Assembly (NCBI GenBank): GCA_029887765.1
Contig: JARXPF010000001.1
Location: 288,750-352,749, forward strand
DNA: 64,000 bases
Direction: 5' to 3'
DNA from: Candidatus Methanomethylicota archaeon
GTDB taxonomy: Archaea; Thermoproteota; Methanomethylicia; Methanomethylicales; Methanomethylicaceae
The first letter of the stretch is position 1. Every line of letters begins with the position of its first letter. The notes beneath the pieces were generated by a model. It was not told the origin of the DNA, ran no database searches, and was given only the letters and a program-made list of their open reading frames with translations. Both the position numbers and the translations under genes were made by a program. Of this stretch, positions 45,750 to 54,796 are shown piece after piece.

Positions 45750-46508
45750 CTAGTTTATTCCAAAAATTATTTTTGGAAGTAGTAAAATAGTAAATGTAAT
45801 TAATGATATAAATATAAAAACATAATCTTTTAAACTCATAGTTAAGGTATATAATGAAGTTCTTCTTTTACTTGCACCAAAAGCTCTTGACTCCATTGCA
45901 TCTGCTATCATTTCTGCTCTTCTAAAAGAACTTATTATTAATGGTATTAATATTGGAATGTATTTTTTAATTTTTTGAAAAATACTACCTCTCTCTAATT
46001 CTAAACCTCTTGATTTTTGAGCATCTATTATAATTTGAAGTTCTCTACTAAGTGTAGGTACAAAACGCATAGACATATTGAAAGTTAATGCATATTCATA
46101 AGGTACTTTCAATTGAATCATGGATTGCATTAAGTCTTCTGGAGAAGTTGTTAAAAAAAATGTTGAAAATATCGATATTAAAGCTAAGAATCTAATTGAC
46201 ATAGCTATAGATAAAATAATAGAATTCTCTAAAGAGCCCGTAGACCAAAATATTCCAATAAAATTAAATATAAAAATAAATATTATAAAGAATAGAGCAC
46301 TTCTTATTGAAATCTTCCATTTATCAATTACTTTTCCAAGAATAACTATTGGTATAGATGATATAAATATTAAAGATAATATTATTGGATTAGAATAATA
46401 TACAACTAGTATAGTAAACAATATAAGATATACAAGTTTAGCCCTTGGATCTATCTTATGAATTATTGAAGATTCACGTTTAAATTGGAAACTAAAAGCT
46501 TTCATCAA
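45750..46508 (-). CDS. ecfT: ECF transporter T component
   Basis: A 252-residue membrane protein with about five to six helices. It has the two EcfT cytoplasmic motifs (AQKSRGLELERGS near residue 158 and MADAMESRAFGAS near 208, both with the conserved A-R-G core) that couple to the ATPases. It overlaps the upstream ATPase gene by 4 bases. No S component is encoded nearby, so the substrate is unknown and the module may serve several S proteins. Confidence 0.92.
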   Translation of the reverse strand: MMKAFSFQFKRESSIIHKIDPRAKLVYLILFTILVVYYSNPIILSLIFISSIPIVILGKVIDKWKISIRSALFFIIFIFIFNFIGIFWSTGSLENSIILSIAMSIRFLALISIFSTFFLTTSPEDLMQSMIQLKVPYEYALTFNMSMRFVPTLSRELQIIIDAQKSRGLELERGSIFQKIKKYIPILIPLIISSFRRAEMIADAMESRAFGASKRRTSLYTLTMSLKDYVFIFISLITFTILLLPKIIFGIN

Positions 46509-47317
46509 TATTCACCTTTCATAAGCATTTTTATTTTTAATAAAACTTCTTCAAAATTAATAGATGGAGGATTTATTGAAAAATCATAACAAATTTCTAC
46601 TAATTGAGGTACTATTAAATTATTTGATAATAATAAATCAATTTTAGTAAGAATTTCATTAGATGGGCCATCAGCTACAATTTCTCCATTAGACATAATT
46701 ATACATCTTGGAATAAAATCTGCTACAAATTCAATATCATGAGTTACTACTATTATTGTCTTACCTTCATTATTTAATTTTTCAAGAATTTTCATTAAAT
46801 TTCTCTTTTGATTATAATCTTGACCTGTAGTAGGTTCATCTAATATAATTATAGATGGATCATAACAAAGTACAGATGCTAAAGCGAGTCTCTTTTTTTC
46901 TCCACCACTTAACATAAAAGGAGATTTATCTCTATATTCGATTAAGTCAAATTTTCTTAAAGCTTCTTCAGTCCTCAATTTTATTTCATCTTGTGGAAAA
47001 TTAAAATTAATAAGAGCAAACATTATTTCTTTTTCTACAGTCTCTGCGAATAATTGATGATCAGGATTTTGAAATACTAATCCAACATGTCTTGCTAATT
47101 CAGCAACGCTAACTTCTTTAGTATTTTTACCAAGTACTATTACAGAGCCAATTTGTGGTTTCAATAAACCATTTATATGCTTTACTAATGTAGTTTTTCC
47201 TGCTCCATTACTTCCAAGTATGGCAACCATTTCACCTTTATTAATCGACAAATTTATGTTTTTTATTGCATATGTACCTGGAGAATATGAGAAATAAACA
47301 TTATTAAAAAGTATCAT
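46505..47317 (-). CDS. ecfA: ECF transporter ATPase A (CbiO-like)
   Basis: A 270-residue ABC ATPase. Walker A is GSNGAGKTTL near residue 36, the Q-loop VGLVFQNPDHQLFAETVEKEI near 79, the signature LSGGEKKRLALA near 137 and Walker B IIILDEPTTGQD near 158. The FQNPDxQ motif is typical of EcfA. It forms a heterodimer with the ATPase encoded just upstream. Confidence 0.93.
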   Translation of the reverse strand: MILFNNVYFSYSPGTYAIKNINLSINKGEMVAILGSNGAGKTTLVKHINGLLKPQIGSVIVLGKNTKEVSVAELARHVGLVFQNPDHQLFAETVEKEIMFALINFNFPQDEIKLRTEEALRKFDLIEYRDKSPFMLSGGEKKRLALASVLCYDPSIIILDEPTTGQDYNQKRNLMKILEKLNNEGKTIIVVTHDIEFVADFIPRCIIMSNGEIVADGPSNEILTKIDLLLSNNLIVPQLVEICYDFSINPPSINFEEVLLKIKMLMKGEY

Positions 47318-48138
47318 TTTCTCACCATTATAGCTTTAGCTAATGCTTTTGAAGTAAGTGGTCTTTCTTTAATTCCTAAAGATTTTGCTAAACGAATTAC
47401 CTTTGGTATGCCAATTCCAATAGCTTCAGCTTCATCTGAATATAGAACTTCTTCTGGCTTACCAATAAGTAATATACTTCCATTATTTAAAATAGCACAT
47501 CTATCTACTAATTTTGCAATAATTTCAAGTCTATGTTCAATTAATATTATTGTTATATCAATTTCTTCCTTTAATTTAAATAATAAATCTAGAACAGATT
47601 TAGAACTTATTGGATCTAAATTAGCTGTAGGTTCGTCTAAAACAAGTATTTTTGGTTTCATAGCAAGAATAGCAGCTATTGCTACTTTTTGTTGTTCTCC
47701 ACCAGAGAGTTCATAAGGAGCTCTATCTCTAAGATGAGATATGCGCATCATTGCCAAGCTTTCTTCAACTCTCTTTTTAATTTCCTCTCTAGGTAATCCA
47801 AGATTTTCAAGACCAAATGCAATTTCTTTTTCTACAGAAGTACAAAATAATTCATTTTCTGGATCTTGAAAAATTAATCCAACATGTTGAGCAATTGTAT
47901 GAACAGGATAATTTTTTGTTGAAAGACCATCAACTATTACCTCTCCACTAAAATCACCACCATAAGAATTAGGAATTAAACCATTTAAACATCTACATAA
48001 TGTTGTTTTTCCACATCCACTTGGTCCAGTAATTAAGAAAAATTCTCCTTTATTAATTGATAAATTTATATTATATAGAGCAGGCTTCATTGATCCTGGA
48101 TATTTATATGTAAGATTCCTTATTTCTACAATAGCCAT
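47314..48138 (-). CDS. ecfA: ECF transporter ATPase A' (CbiO-like)
   Basis: A 274-residue ABC ATPase. Walker A is GPSGCGKTTL near residue 40, the Q-loop VGLIFQDPENELFCTSVEKEI near 86, the signature LSGGEQQKVAIA near 143 and Walker B ILVLDEPTANLD near 165. It is the first gene of the three-gene ECF unit and overlaps the next ATPase by 4 bases. Confidence 0.93.
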   Translation of the reverse strand: MAIVEIRNLTYKYPGSMKPALYNINLSINKGEFFLITGPSGCGKTTLCRCLNGLIPNSYGGDFSGEVIVDGLSTKNYPVHTIAQHVGLIFQDPENELFCTSVEKEIAFGLENLGLPREEIKKRVEESLAMMRISHLRDRAPYELSGGEQQKVAIAAILAMKPKILVLDEPTANLDPISSKSVLDLLFKLKEEIDITIILIEHRLEIIAKLVDRCAILNNGSILLIGKPEEVLYSDEAEAIGIGIPKVIRLAKSLGIKERPLTSKALAKAIMVRK

Positions 48139-48184
48139 TTTAGATCATCTTAGCTAGAATAATAATTCAAAAATTAACAAATAC

Positions 48185-49177
48185 TTATTTTTTTATATCA
48201 ACTTCTAATATAGAATTTCTAGGAATATTCAATTTTTTTGAAATTAAATCTAATAATTTTGAAATTAAATCTTCATTAACATTATATAGATTAACTGATG
48301 CTGCCATGGCATGACCACCACCTTGACCAGGAAAAATTTCAATAAGTGGTTTTATTATATCATTAACTAGATTTAGTCCAGTTTTATTATGAAATGAATC
48401 TTCAAGTCTTCCAGTAATTCTTACAAATTCATTACTTTTGTTTATTACAAAAGATGCATCTGCTCCTATATCAATTAATGTCTTAGCTACTGATGCCTCA
48501 AAAGCTCCAACATAAGTAATTGCAATAATCCAAGAAGAGATTTTAAAAAGTCTAACCCTAGCACAACCCTTTAATTTAGCCATTTTTTCAGAAAAATCTA
48601 TTTCTGAAGATAAAAATTGAAAAACTTTATTTATATCAGCTCCTCTTATTATTAATTCATAAGCAGTAATTATTGAAGATTTAGGTTTTATTAAAAATCT
48701 TCTTGAATCATATACAATTCCAGTTAAAAGAGCATTTAAAGCTTTTTCATCAAGAGAATAATTTTTTAAAATATCAAAAATTATTTCACATGTAGAAGAG
48801 GAATCTTTAATTATAGAAAGTTTAGCACCTTCGATAGTTTCTTTATCTGGTATATGATGATCAATAATAATATATGGAATTTTTTTATCTTTAATATAAT
48901 ATTTTAAATTTGGAATTTGGTCTAAGGAGCTTGTATCTACTAAAATAAAAATTTCAGATTCTGGTATTTCTGAAATTAAATCAATTTTTAAATATTCTAA
49001 TAAAGGTTTTGAAGCTAAATTTATGGATTCTGGAATGTATATTTTTGTAATAATTCCAAAAGATTTAAATAAAGAATAGAGAGCATAAGCAGATCCAATA
49101 CTATCTGGATCAGCATTTGGATGACACACTATAGTTATGAAATTGAAATTTTTTATTAAGTTTATTAAGTCTGACAA
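48185..49177 (-). CDS. DHH-family phosphoesterase (NrnA-like)
   Basis: A 330-residue DHH/DHHA1 protein. Motif I CHPNADPDSIGSAYAL is near residue 18, VDTSSLDQI near 83, the DHH motif IIIDHHIPD near 107 and the DHHA1 GQGGGHAMAAS near 290. It should hydrolyse short RNAs, cyclic dinucleotide products or similar phosphodiesters. It overlaps DUF3194 by 13 bases and is last in the prefoldin beta operon. Confidence 0.86.
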   Translation of the reverse strand: MSDLINLIKNFNFITIVCHPNADPDSIGSAYALYSLFKSFGIITKIYIPESINLASKPLLEYLKIDLISEIPESEIFILVDTSSLDQIPNLKYYIKDKKIPYIIIDHHIPDKETIEGAKLSIIKDSSSTCEIIFDILKNYSLDEKALNALLTGIVYDSRRFLIKPKSSIITAYELIIRGADINKVFQFLSSEIDFSEKMAKLKGCARVRLFKISSWIIAITYVGAFEASVAKTLIDIGADASFVINKSNEFVRITGRLEDSFHNKTGLNLVNDIIKPLIEIFPGQGGGHAMAASVNLYNVNEDLISKLLDLISKKLNIPRNSILEVDIKK

Positions 49178-49434
49178 GGATGATTTCCTCTTATAAATCT
49201 ATCAATTTCTAAAAGTGCTTTATTTGTTGCTTCTTCTATAATTTCTTCTATATTGATATTAATTGTAGGGAGGACTTCAATAAAAATATCTACTGTAAAA
49301 GATAAATCCTCATAGATTATGGAGATTTCTAAATTTCTCAAAAATTTAGGATTTATTCTTGAATAGATATAATTTCTTGCAACTTGTTCTCCAATTTCAC
49401 ATGCTTCTTTTACTTTTTCTAAGGAGAAATCCAA
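49165..49434 (-). CDS. DUF3194 family protein
   Basis: An 89-residue archaeal protein resembling DUF3194. The pattern is an N-terminal helix (SLEKVKEACEIGEQVARNYIYSR), a beta-hairpin (EISIIYEDLSFTVDIFIEVLP) and a C-terminal helix (ATNKALLEIDRFI). DUF3194 genes are commonly found beside prefoldin beta, as here (6 bases). The function is not known. Confidence 0.72.
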   Translation of the reverse strand: MDFSLEKVKEACEIGEQVARNYIYSRINPKFLRNLEISIIYEDLSFTVDIFIEVLPTININIEEIIEEATNKALLEIDRFIRGNHPCQT

Positions 49435-49440
49435 ATTTTC

Positions 49441-49800
49441 TCACGATCCAGTAAATGTACCAGATAGACTTGCTTGTATAGATTTTCTTAACTCTTCAAG
49501 TTGTTGTCTTAAACGTTGTTCTTGTTTTTCTATAGTTTTAATTCTAAGATCAAGTTCTTCTTTCTTTTCATTTAATTCTGATACTATCTTACTCTTTTCT
49601 GTTTTAAAGAGAAGAGTCCCAACAGATTTGTAAATTATAGCATTATCAGGAAGATTTGAACATTCTTGAAGAGCTCTCTCAACTTCCTTAAGTTCCATTT
49701 CAAATTGTTGTTTTCTTAAAAGAAGAGCTTTATATTGTTCTTGTTGCTCTTGAAGACGTATTAATTGATTTTGTAATTGAGGAGGTATTTGCTTTGACAT
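49441..49800 (-). CDS. pfdB: Prefoldin beta subunit
   Basis: A 119-residue protein with two coiled-coil helices (about residues 5-48 and 75-112) around the hairpin AIIYKSVGTLLFKTEKSK, the prefoldin beta layout. It forms an alpha2beta4 hexamer with PfdA (35135-35581). The start follows AAAGGTGC. A 185-base gap upstream probably contains its promoter. Confidence 0.93.
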   Translation of the reverse strand: MSKQIPPQLQNQLIRLQEQQEQYKALLLRKQQFEMELKEVERALQECSNLPDNAIIYKSVGTLLFKTEKSKIVSELNEKKEELDLRIKTIEKQEQRLRQQLEELRKSIQASLSGTFTGS

Positions 49801-49930
49801 AATTCAGGCACCTTTTAAAGATTATTTAGCAAATTTACTTTTATTTGTTTTGGATATTTAAGATTGAGATTTTTATAAATTTAGTGTATAATAATATTGA
49901 AGAGATAATTAATATTAATAAATACTATTT

Positions 49931-49982
49931 AAAGGAAAAAATTGAGGGTATTTTTATTCATAGTCTATTATTTTAAAATACC
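49931..49982 (-). terminator. Possible terminator after pcc1
   Basis: On the minus strand just after the pcc1 stop, GGTATTTT and AAAATACC form an 8-bp stem (loop about 20 nt) followed by a T6 run and further T-rich sequence. The T tract alone could end archaeal transcription; the stem is weak and A-T rich. Confidence 0.35.
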
Positions 49983-49985
49983 TTA

Positions 49986-50252
49986 TCATAAATTTTTATT
50001 TAGTTTTAAAACTTCTAAAGAAGAATTAATCCATCGAAGATAAGAATTTAAAATAGCTCTTAATCCAGCTGTAGTTTTTGCTTCTACATATAAGTAAAGA
50101 TTTTTATCTTTTCTTTTTATAGAAACTTTAGTAGATTTACTTTTTGTTGTTTTCACCTCAGGTAATAGTATTCTATATAGGGTATTAGTTAATTCTTCAT
50201 TTTCAGTTTCTATTACTAATATTGAAGATATTGAGAATTTTTCATTATTCAA
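49986..50252 (-). CDS. pcc1: KEOPS complex subunit Pcc1
   Basis: About 88 residues. Beta strands FSISSILVIETENEEL and TKVSIKRKDKNLYLYVEAKTTAGLRAILNSYLRWI match Pcc1, the dimer-forming subunit of KEOPS that makes the universal t6A37 of tRNA. The TTG at 50252 follows GTGGTA and gives the usual length. A longer GTG form (50285) would overlap the Brix gene by 41 bases. Confidence 0.9.
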   Translation of the reverse strand: MNNEKFSISSILVIETENEELTNTLYRILLPEVKTTKSKSTKVSIKRKDKNLYLYVEAKTTAGLRAILNSYLRWINSSLEVLKLNKNL

Positions 50253-50790
50253 AATATACCACTTCTTTTTCAATTGAATATCCACTTAAAATTATTTTAG
50301 GACCACATAATAAATTTGTTTTACTATCAATGAAATTCAAAGTAACAAATTTATTCTTAATTATTCTTAATTCAGTAAAAGATTCATTTTTATTAAAATA
50401 TTCTGGAAGTGCATTTTTAATAAGTAAATATAATTCATATAATTCTTCATATTCTGGAGGAGAAATAAGAATATATTGATTTTTCTTAGATTTAGGAGCT
50501 ATGTTTTTTAATTCTCTTTTTAAACTTACACCTTTTATTATAATTGAACCAATATTTTTAAATTCTGATTTCTCATAAACATGAAAGAATATTATGCCTG
50601 GATTTCCATGTCTTGAATTAATAAGCCAAATTTTATTAGCATTTAATGTAAGAGCTTGACTAAATAAAGTAGGAAGATTCATTTTACCACGAGTAATATA
50701 TTGAAAAATTGAAGAAGTTGAGGCTAAATCTTTACAAAATGTTCTAATTCTAGGAGTTGGTCTTAAGGATGTTGAGATTAAAACTTTCAT
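50245..50790 (-). CDS. Brix-domain ribosome biogenesis protein
   Basis: A 181-residue archaeal Brix/Imp4-like protein. It begins VLISTSLRPTPRIRTFCKDLAS with ITRGKMNLPTL following, and has WLINSRHGNPGIIFFHV near residue 62. The family binds rRNA during subunit assembly. It lies between L37Ae and pcc1, the standard position in the exosome super-operon, and overlaps pcc1 by 8 bases. Confidence 0.9.
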   Translation of the reverse strand: MKVLISTSLRPTPRIRTFCKDLASTSSIFQYITRGKMNLPTLFSQALTLNANKIWLINSRHGNPGIIFFHVYEKSEFKNIGSIIIKGVSLKRELKNIAPKSKKNQYILISPPEYEELYELYLLIKNALPEYFNKNESFTELRIIKNKFVTLNFIDSKTNLLCGPKIILSGYSIEKEVVYFE

Positions 50791-50794
50791 AGAA

Positions 50795-51064
50795 TTACTC
50801 TTTCTTTAATTCTTTTAATTCTTCAGGTAATAGTGTTTTACCCATTATTGTTTGAGCTATGTAAGCACCTCCAGCAAATTTTATACCACAGAATTTGCAA
50901 ATCCAAATTCCTGCAGCTTCTCTTTTTAATGTATCTATAGACTTACACCTTGGACATTTTTGATTTCTAGCCTTTAATTTTATTGCTAAATATCTTTTTC
51001 TTATTGTAGCACCATATCTTGGACCAAAACTTCCTGCAGGACCAACGGTTTTTGTTCTACCCAT
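50795..51064 (-). CDS. rpl37ae: Ribosomal protein L37Ae (L43e)
   Basis: An 89-residue zinc protein. It has the [23 protein letters not shown] start and CPRCKS/CKFCG knuckles near residues 38 and 56. ATG 51064 follows GGTGGTAG at good distance, so the longer GTG form that enters rrp42 is not used. Coupled to rrp42 upstream. Confidence 0.94.
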   Translation of the reverse strand: MGRTKTVGPAGSFGPRYGATIRKRYLAIKLKARNQKCPRCKSIDTLKREAAGIWICKFCGIKFAGGAYIAQTIMGKTLLPEELKELKKE

Positions 51065-51065
51065 T

Positions 51066-51875
51066 TTAACTACCACCACTAAGAACTATTTTCCTCAACT
51101 CCTGGCTTTTAACTTTAGCGATTTCCACAGCTCTTATTAATTCTTCAGGTGTAAAAGTACCAGAGCCTCCTTTTTGTATAGCACATACATAATCTTGATT
51201 TTCTTTTTCTACAAAGGATATGCTTATTCTACAATCCATTACTTCTTCTTCTTCAATTGATGGATCAACAAAAAGTTTGTTGCCAATTTTTGCTAAAGTA
51301 ATAGTTATTGGAAGATTTGAAATAGGTAGTGGAGTATATTCATCTAAAATTTTTATACTATCGCCAATAATTTCTGTTTTTGGTAATTTTGCTGTCATTA
51401 AAGCACATAAAGCAGCAAGAGCAGAAGCATCAATTAAATTTCCACAATGATCTAATATAAAAATATCAACCCAAACTATCCAAACTTTCTTACCAGGAAT
51501 TAAGCATAATTTTTCTGTATCTATCATTTCTGCACTACGTATTCCTCTATCTACAATTCTAGCAAGTTCTATTGCTCTTTCATCAGGAGGCCCTGATTCA
51601 AAAGTTGGAGAAGCTAAAGGTAAGAATTCAGCATTTACAGATAATACTCCTTCATTTGGTATATCAGGAAAAGGTGTACCTATTTCAAATTTTATTCCTG
51701 CAATTACATAAGTATCTCCAAGTTTAACAGTTGCTGAACCTTCTGCTTTATCTAGAATATTTGTTTTGATTTCTAATTTTCTAATATCAGTTAAACTACG
51801 TCCATCAATTCTCTTTCCACTTTCTGCAAGATCAATAATGTGCTTCTTTTTAATTGATGGAACAACCTCAGACAT
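51066..51875 (-). CDS. rrp42: Exosome subunit Rrp42
   Basis: About 269 residues, RNase PH fold. It has [59 protein letters not shown] and [26 protein letters not shown]. It lacks the catalytic residues of Rrp41 and serves as structural partner in the hexameric ring. ATG 51875 is preferred over TTG 51881. It starts inside the last codons of rrp41. Confidence 0.94.
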   Translation of the reverse strand: MSEVVPSIKKKHIIDLAESGKRIDGRSLTDIRKLEIKTNILDKAEGSATVKLGDTYVIAGIKFEIGTPFPDIPNEGVLSVNAEFLPLASPTFESGPPDERAIELARIVDRGIRSAEMIDTEKLCLIPGKKVWIVWVDIFILDHCGNLIDASALAALCALMTAKLPKTEIIGDSIKILDEYTPLPISNLPITITLAKIGNKLFVDPSIEEEEVMDCRISISFVEKENQDYVCAIQKGGSGTFTPEELIRAVEIAKVKSQELRKIVLSGGS

Positions 51876-52602
51876 TATCAAATCCCACCTTAATTTCTTT
51901 AAAATAAGATTCTAAAGTCTCTCTTTGCCTTTTATAGACTTCCATACAACCTTTTTTTGCTAATTCAAAAGCTTTCTTAAATTCTTCAGAAGTGAGTAAA
52001 CCGTCCATTTGTATTAAAGTAATTAAATTTTTTGATGGCATCATTGCCATTGGCATATCAGCAGAACCATATTTATCTTCTTCATCCTTAACATCTAAAA
52101 CTATTTGATTTTCAACTTTCGCTACTGCTATACTAGCTACTAAGTCACGCATAGGTATACCTGCATCTGCAAGTGCTAAAGATGCAGCAGATATAGCAGC
52201 ACATCTAGTACTTCCATCAGCTTGGAGTACTTCTGCAAATATCTCTATAGTTGTCCTAGGAAACATTTCTACAAAAATAGCTGGTTCTAAGGCTTCACGC
52301 ACTACTTTTGAAAGTTCTATTTCTCTACGTGAAGGAGCTGGAGATTTTCTTTCTTTAACAGAAAAAGGAGCCATGTGATAACGAGCTTGTACAATACATC
52401 TATCAGGAAGTGTTAAATGTTTTGGATGACCTTCTCTAGGACCATATACGCCAACAAGTATCTTTGTCTTACCCCATTCTACATAAGCAGATCCATCTGC
52501 ATTTTTAAGAACTCCTATTCTAAATTTTATTGGTCTAATTTCATCAAAACGACGTCCATCTATTCGTAATCCATCTTCAGTTATTAATTTTTTTATTTCC
52601 AT
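51868..52602 (-). CDS. rrp41: Exosome subunit Rrp41 (catalytic)
   Basis: A 244-residue RNase PH-type subunit. It has GLRIDGRRFDEIRPI, KILVGVYGPREGHPKH (phosphate/RNA site), RYHMAPFS and the catalytic VKDEEDKYGSADMPMAMMP near residue 175. It performs phosphorolytic 3'-5' RNA decay and tailing in the ring with Rrp42. It lies 3 bases after rrp4. Confidence 0.95.
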   Translation of the reverse strand: MEIKKLITEDGLRIDGRRFDEIRPIKFRIGVLKNADGSAYVEWGKTKILVGVYGPREGHPKHLTLPDRCIVQARYHMAPFSVKERKSPAPSRREIELSKVVREALEPAIFVEMFPRTTIEIFAEVLQADGSTRCAAISAASLALADAGIPMRDLVASIAVAKVENQIVLDVKDEEDKYGSADMPMAMMPSKNLITLIQMDGLLTSEEFKKAFELAKKGCMEVYKRQRETLESYFKEIKVGFDNV

Positions 52603-52605
52603 AGT

Positions 52606-53298
52606 CTACCTCCTCTTAATTAAGAAATCTTTAATTCTATCAGTTAAACCACCTATATGAGCTTCAAGTTCAATTTTTTTTATAGCTTCTGAAACTAAGA
52701 TTTCATCTTCTCTAGATTTTCCACTTATTAAAATTCTTCCATTTTTTCCAACATAAATTTGACAACCAGTCTCTTTTTTAAGTAAACTTATCATTGATCC
52801 TTTTTTTCCAATAATTCTTGGGACTCTTGTTGGATTTACTTCTATAATCATTCCTTTTTGAACTTTTCCTAAACCTTGTCCTTTTGCAGTAAGTAAAGGA
52901 TTTTTTGTTCTATCAAACGAAGTCACTTTTGCAATAACCATTTCTCCAACATCTAAATAACTACGAATATCTTCTTTTAAAACATTAAGAGGTTTTGTTA
53001 AAAACTCCTTAGCGAATAAAATAGCATTCCATGGAGCCCTTATGTCTAAAATCCATGCTGTTGGAATAACATCTATTATTTTACCTATTACTAAATCACC
53101 AACAGAAGGGATATAGAGGCCTCTTAAAGGTATTACAGCAATTGTATTATTTCTTAATTCTGCTAAACCAATTACTGTAGAGTAAAATTTATCATTTTCT
53201 TTATAAACATTCTCACCTACTTCATACTTTCCTTCAGCTAATAAATAACCAGGACTAACTATTTGTCTAGGAGTAAAATTTATTGTAATATTTATCAC
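52606..53298 (-). CDS. rrp4: Exosome cap subunit Rrp4
   Basis: A 230-residue protein. The N-terminal domain (IVSPGYLLAEGKYEVGENVY) is followed by S1 (GDLVIGKIIDVIPTAWILDIRAPW) and KH (VPRIIGKKGSMISLLKKETGC) domains. It forms the RNA-binding cap on the exosome. It starts one base after the SBDS gene. Confidence 0.95.
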   Translation of the reverse strand: MINITINFTPRQIVSPGYLLAEGKYEVGENVYKENDKFYSTVIGLAELRNNTIAVIPLRGLYIPSVGDLVIGKIIDVIPTAWILDIRAPWNAILFAKEFLTKPLNVLKEDIRSYLDVGEMVIAKVTSFDRTKNPLLTAKGQGLGKVQKGMIIEVNPTRVPRIIGKKGSMISLLKKETGCQIYVGKNGRILISGKSREDEILVSEAIKKIELEAHIGGLTDRIKDFLIKRR

Positions 53299-53299
53299 C

Positions 53300-53995
53300 T
53301 CATGTTCTCTTAACTATACTTACTTCTATATCTCCTTTAGTTATTTCATTTAGACGATCAATAACAGATTGTTGAATTCCTGCAGGAATTACAACTTCTC
53401 CTCTCCAAGATCCATCAGAAAGCCATTCTGATTTTATTAAATCCCCAGTCTTAGATAAATAATCCTTAACTTTACTTGCTCGTTCTTTTTTAGCATGAAT
53501 AGAAAGAGTTACTTGACTTATCTTTAAGGGTAATATTGTTCTTAAAGCTTTTATTATTTCTTGAGCTTGTTCTTCTACTGACTTAAATGGATCTATACTA
53601 ACTCTTGCATTTTCTATAGCATTTTCAATTCTAATAGGAGGATGAGGAAGACCAGTTTGAGGATCTATACAATTACGAGCAATAAAAGCAATTATTTGTT
53701 TCTTCTTATTTTCTATCATTTGTCTGCGTTGTTCTGTTGTTAATTGAAGTTCTCCTTTCTTTATTATTGTAGTTACTATTGTTTTTAAATCATTTGTTCC
53801 AAAATTTTTTACTAATGATTCTTCAGAAGCTTTTTCACCTTTTCTTGCATCTTTATATACAATTTCACTTATTAATAATTCCTTAAAATCTACTTCTTTT
53901 CCACTTTTTAGCATCCATGCTAAATCAGGATCTACCAATATTTCAAAATGCTCTTTTCCAATAGTAAGTCTAGCTATAACTTTTTCCTTAGGCAT
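53300..53995 (-). CDS. sdo1: Ribosome maturation protein SBDS (Sdo1)
   Basis: A 231-residue SBDS protein. The N-domain has [26 protein letters not shown] and [14 protein letters not shown], the central helix bundle has [31 protein letters not shown], and a C-terminal ferredoxin-like domain follows. It works with an EF-2-like GTPase to release eIF6 from new large subunits. aIF6 is encoded at 35776-36459. Confidence 0.95.
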   Translation of the reverse strand: MPKEKVIARLTIGKEHFEILVDPDLAWMLKSGKEVDFKELLISEIVYKDARKGEKASEESLVKNFGTNDLKTIVTTIIKKGELQLTTEQRRQMIENKKKQIIAFIARNCIDPQTGLPHPPIRIENAIENARVSIDPFKSVEEQAQEIIKALRTILPLKISQVTLSIHAKKERASKVKDYLSKTGDLIKSEWLSDGSWRGEVVIPAGIQQSVIDRLNEITKGDIEVSIVKRT

Positions 53996-53996
53996 T

Positions 53997-54722
53997 CTAA
54001 GTCGCCTTGAGTTCTTTAATATAATTAGTCAATTTTTCTGAAGAAACTATTTCAAATTTACCTGTATCTTTTCTTGCAATAGCCATTTCTACTCTAGTTG
54101 AATCTAATCCACCTTCAATTACTAAAGATAATGCTTTTAAAGCTAAGTTAATTGCATCTTCTAAATTAATATTTGAATTATAGTTTTTCTCAAAAAATTC
54201 AGTAACTGATTGACTACCTGCACCTATGGAAACTGCATAATATCCAGCATAAGCTCCGCTAGGCTCAGTCATAAATAATCTAGGACCAAATTTATCTACA
54301 CCTGCTATTAATAATGAAACACCAAATGGACGGACACCTGCATGTTGAGTATAAAGTTGTTTAATACTACTTATCTTTTTAGTTAAGACTTCTATATCAA
54401 TTAGTTCATCATATAATAAACGATTTATTTGAGCTTCTTGTCTTGCATTTTCTATTAATATTCTAGCATCTGAAGATAATCCTGCAAAAGTCGCACCTAC
54501 ATGTTCATCTATTTTAAGAATTTTTTCCATAGAAGATGGATCTATTAACGGACTTATCTTTTTCTTTTCTACAGCAATTACTACACCATCAACACATCTT
54601 ATACCTAATGCTGTCCATCCTCTTCTAACAGCTTCTAAAGCATATTCTACTTGAAAAAGACGTCCATCTGGAGAGAATATGGTAATTGCACGATCATATC
54701 CCATTCCTGGAGGTGTAAACAT
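53997..54722 (-). CDS. psmA: Proteasome subunit alpha
   Basis: A 241-residue alpha subunit. The N-terminal helix part [28 protein letters not shown] is characteristic, and the Ntn fold lacks the catalytic N-terminal Thr. The alpha rings gate the 20S core that Cdc48 or PAN feed. A promoter with TATA-like AT tract and GTAGGTGAG ribosome site precede it in the 74-base gap to the citrate-synthase-like gene. It begins the psmA-SBDS-exosome transcript. Confidence 0.95.
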   Translation of the reverse strand: MFTPPGMGYDRAITIFSPDGRLFQVEYALEAVRRGWTALGIRCVDGVVIAVEKKKISPLIDPSSMEKILKIDEHVGATFAGLSSDARILIENARQEAQINRLLYDELIDIEVLTKKISSIKQLYTQHAGVRPFGVSLLIAGVDKFGPRLFMTEPSGAYAGYYAVSIGAGSQSVTEFFEKNYNSNINLEDAINLALKALSLVIEGGLDSTRVEMAIARKDTGKFEIVSSEKLTNYIKELKAT

Positions 54723-54796
54723 TTATACTCACCTACATAAACATATACTATATTGTCAGTTAAAAATAAATTGTTATAATTATATTCTTTTCGCAT

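Noticed and set aside
50222..50479. Plus-strand open frame opposite the Brix and pcc1 genes.
   Set aside because: It lies wholly antisense to two conserved genes and has no family features.
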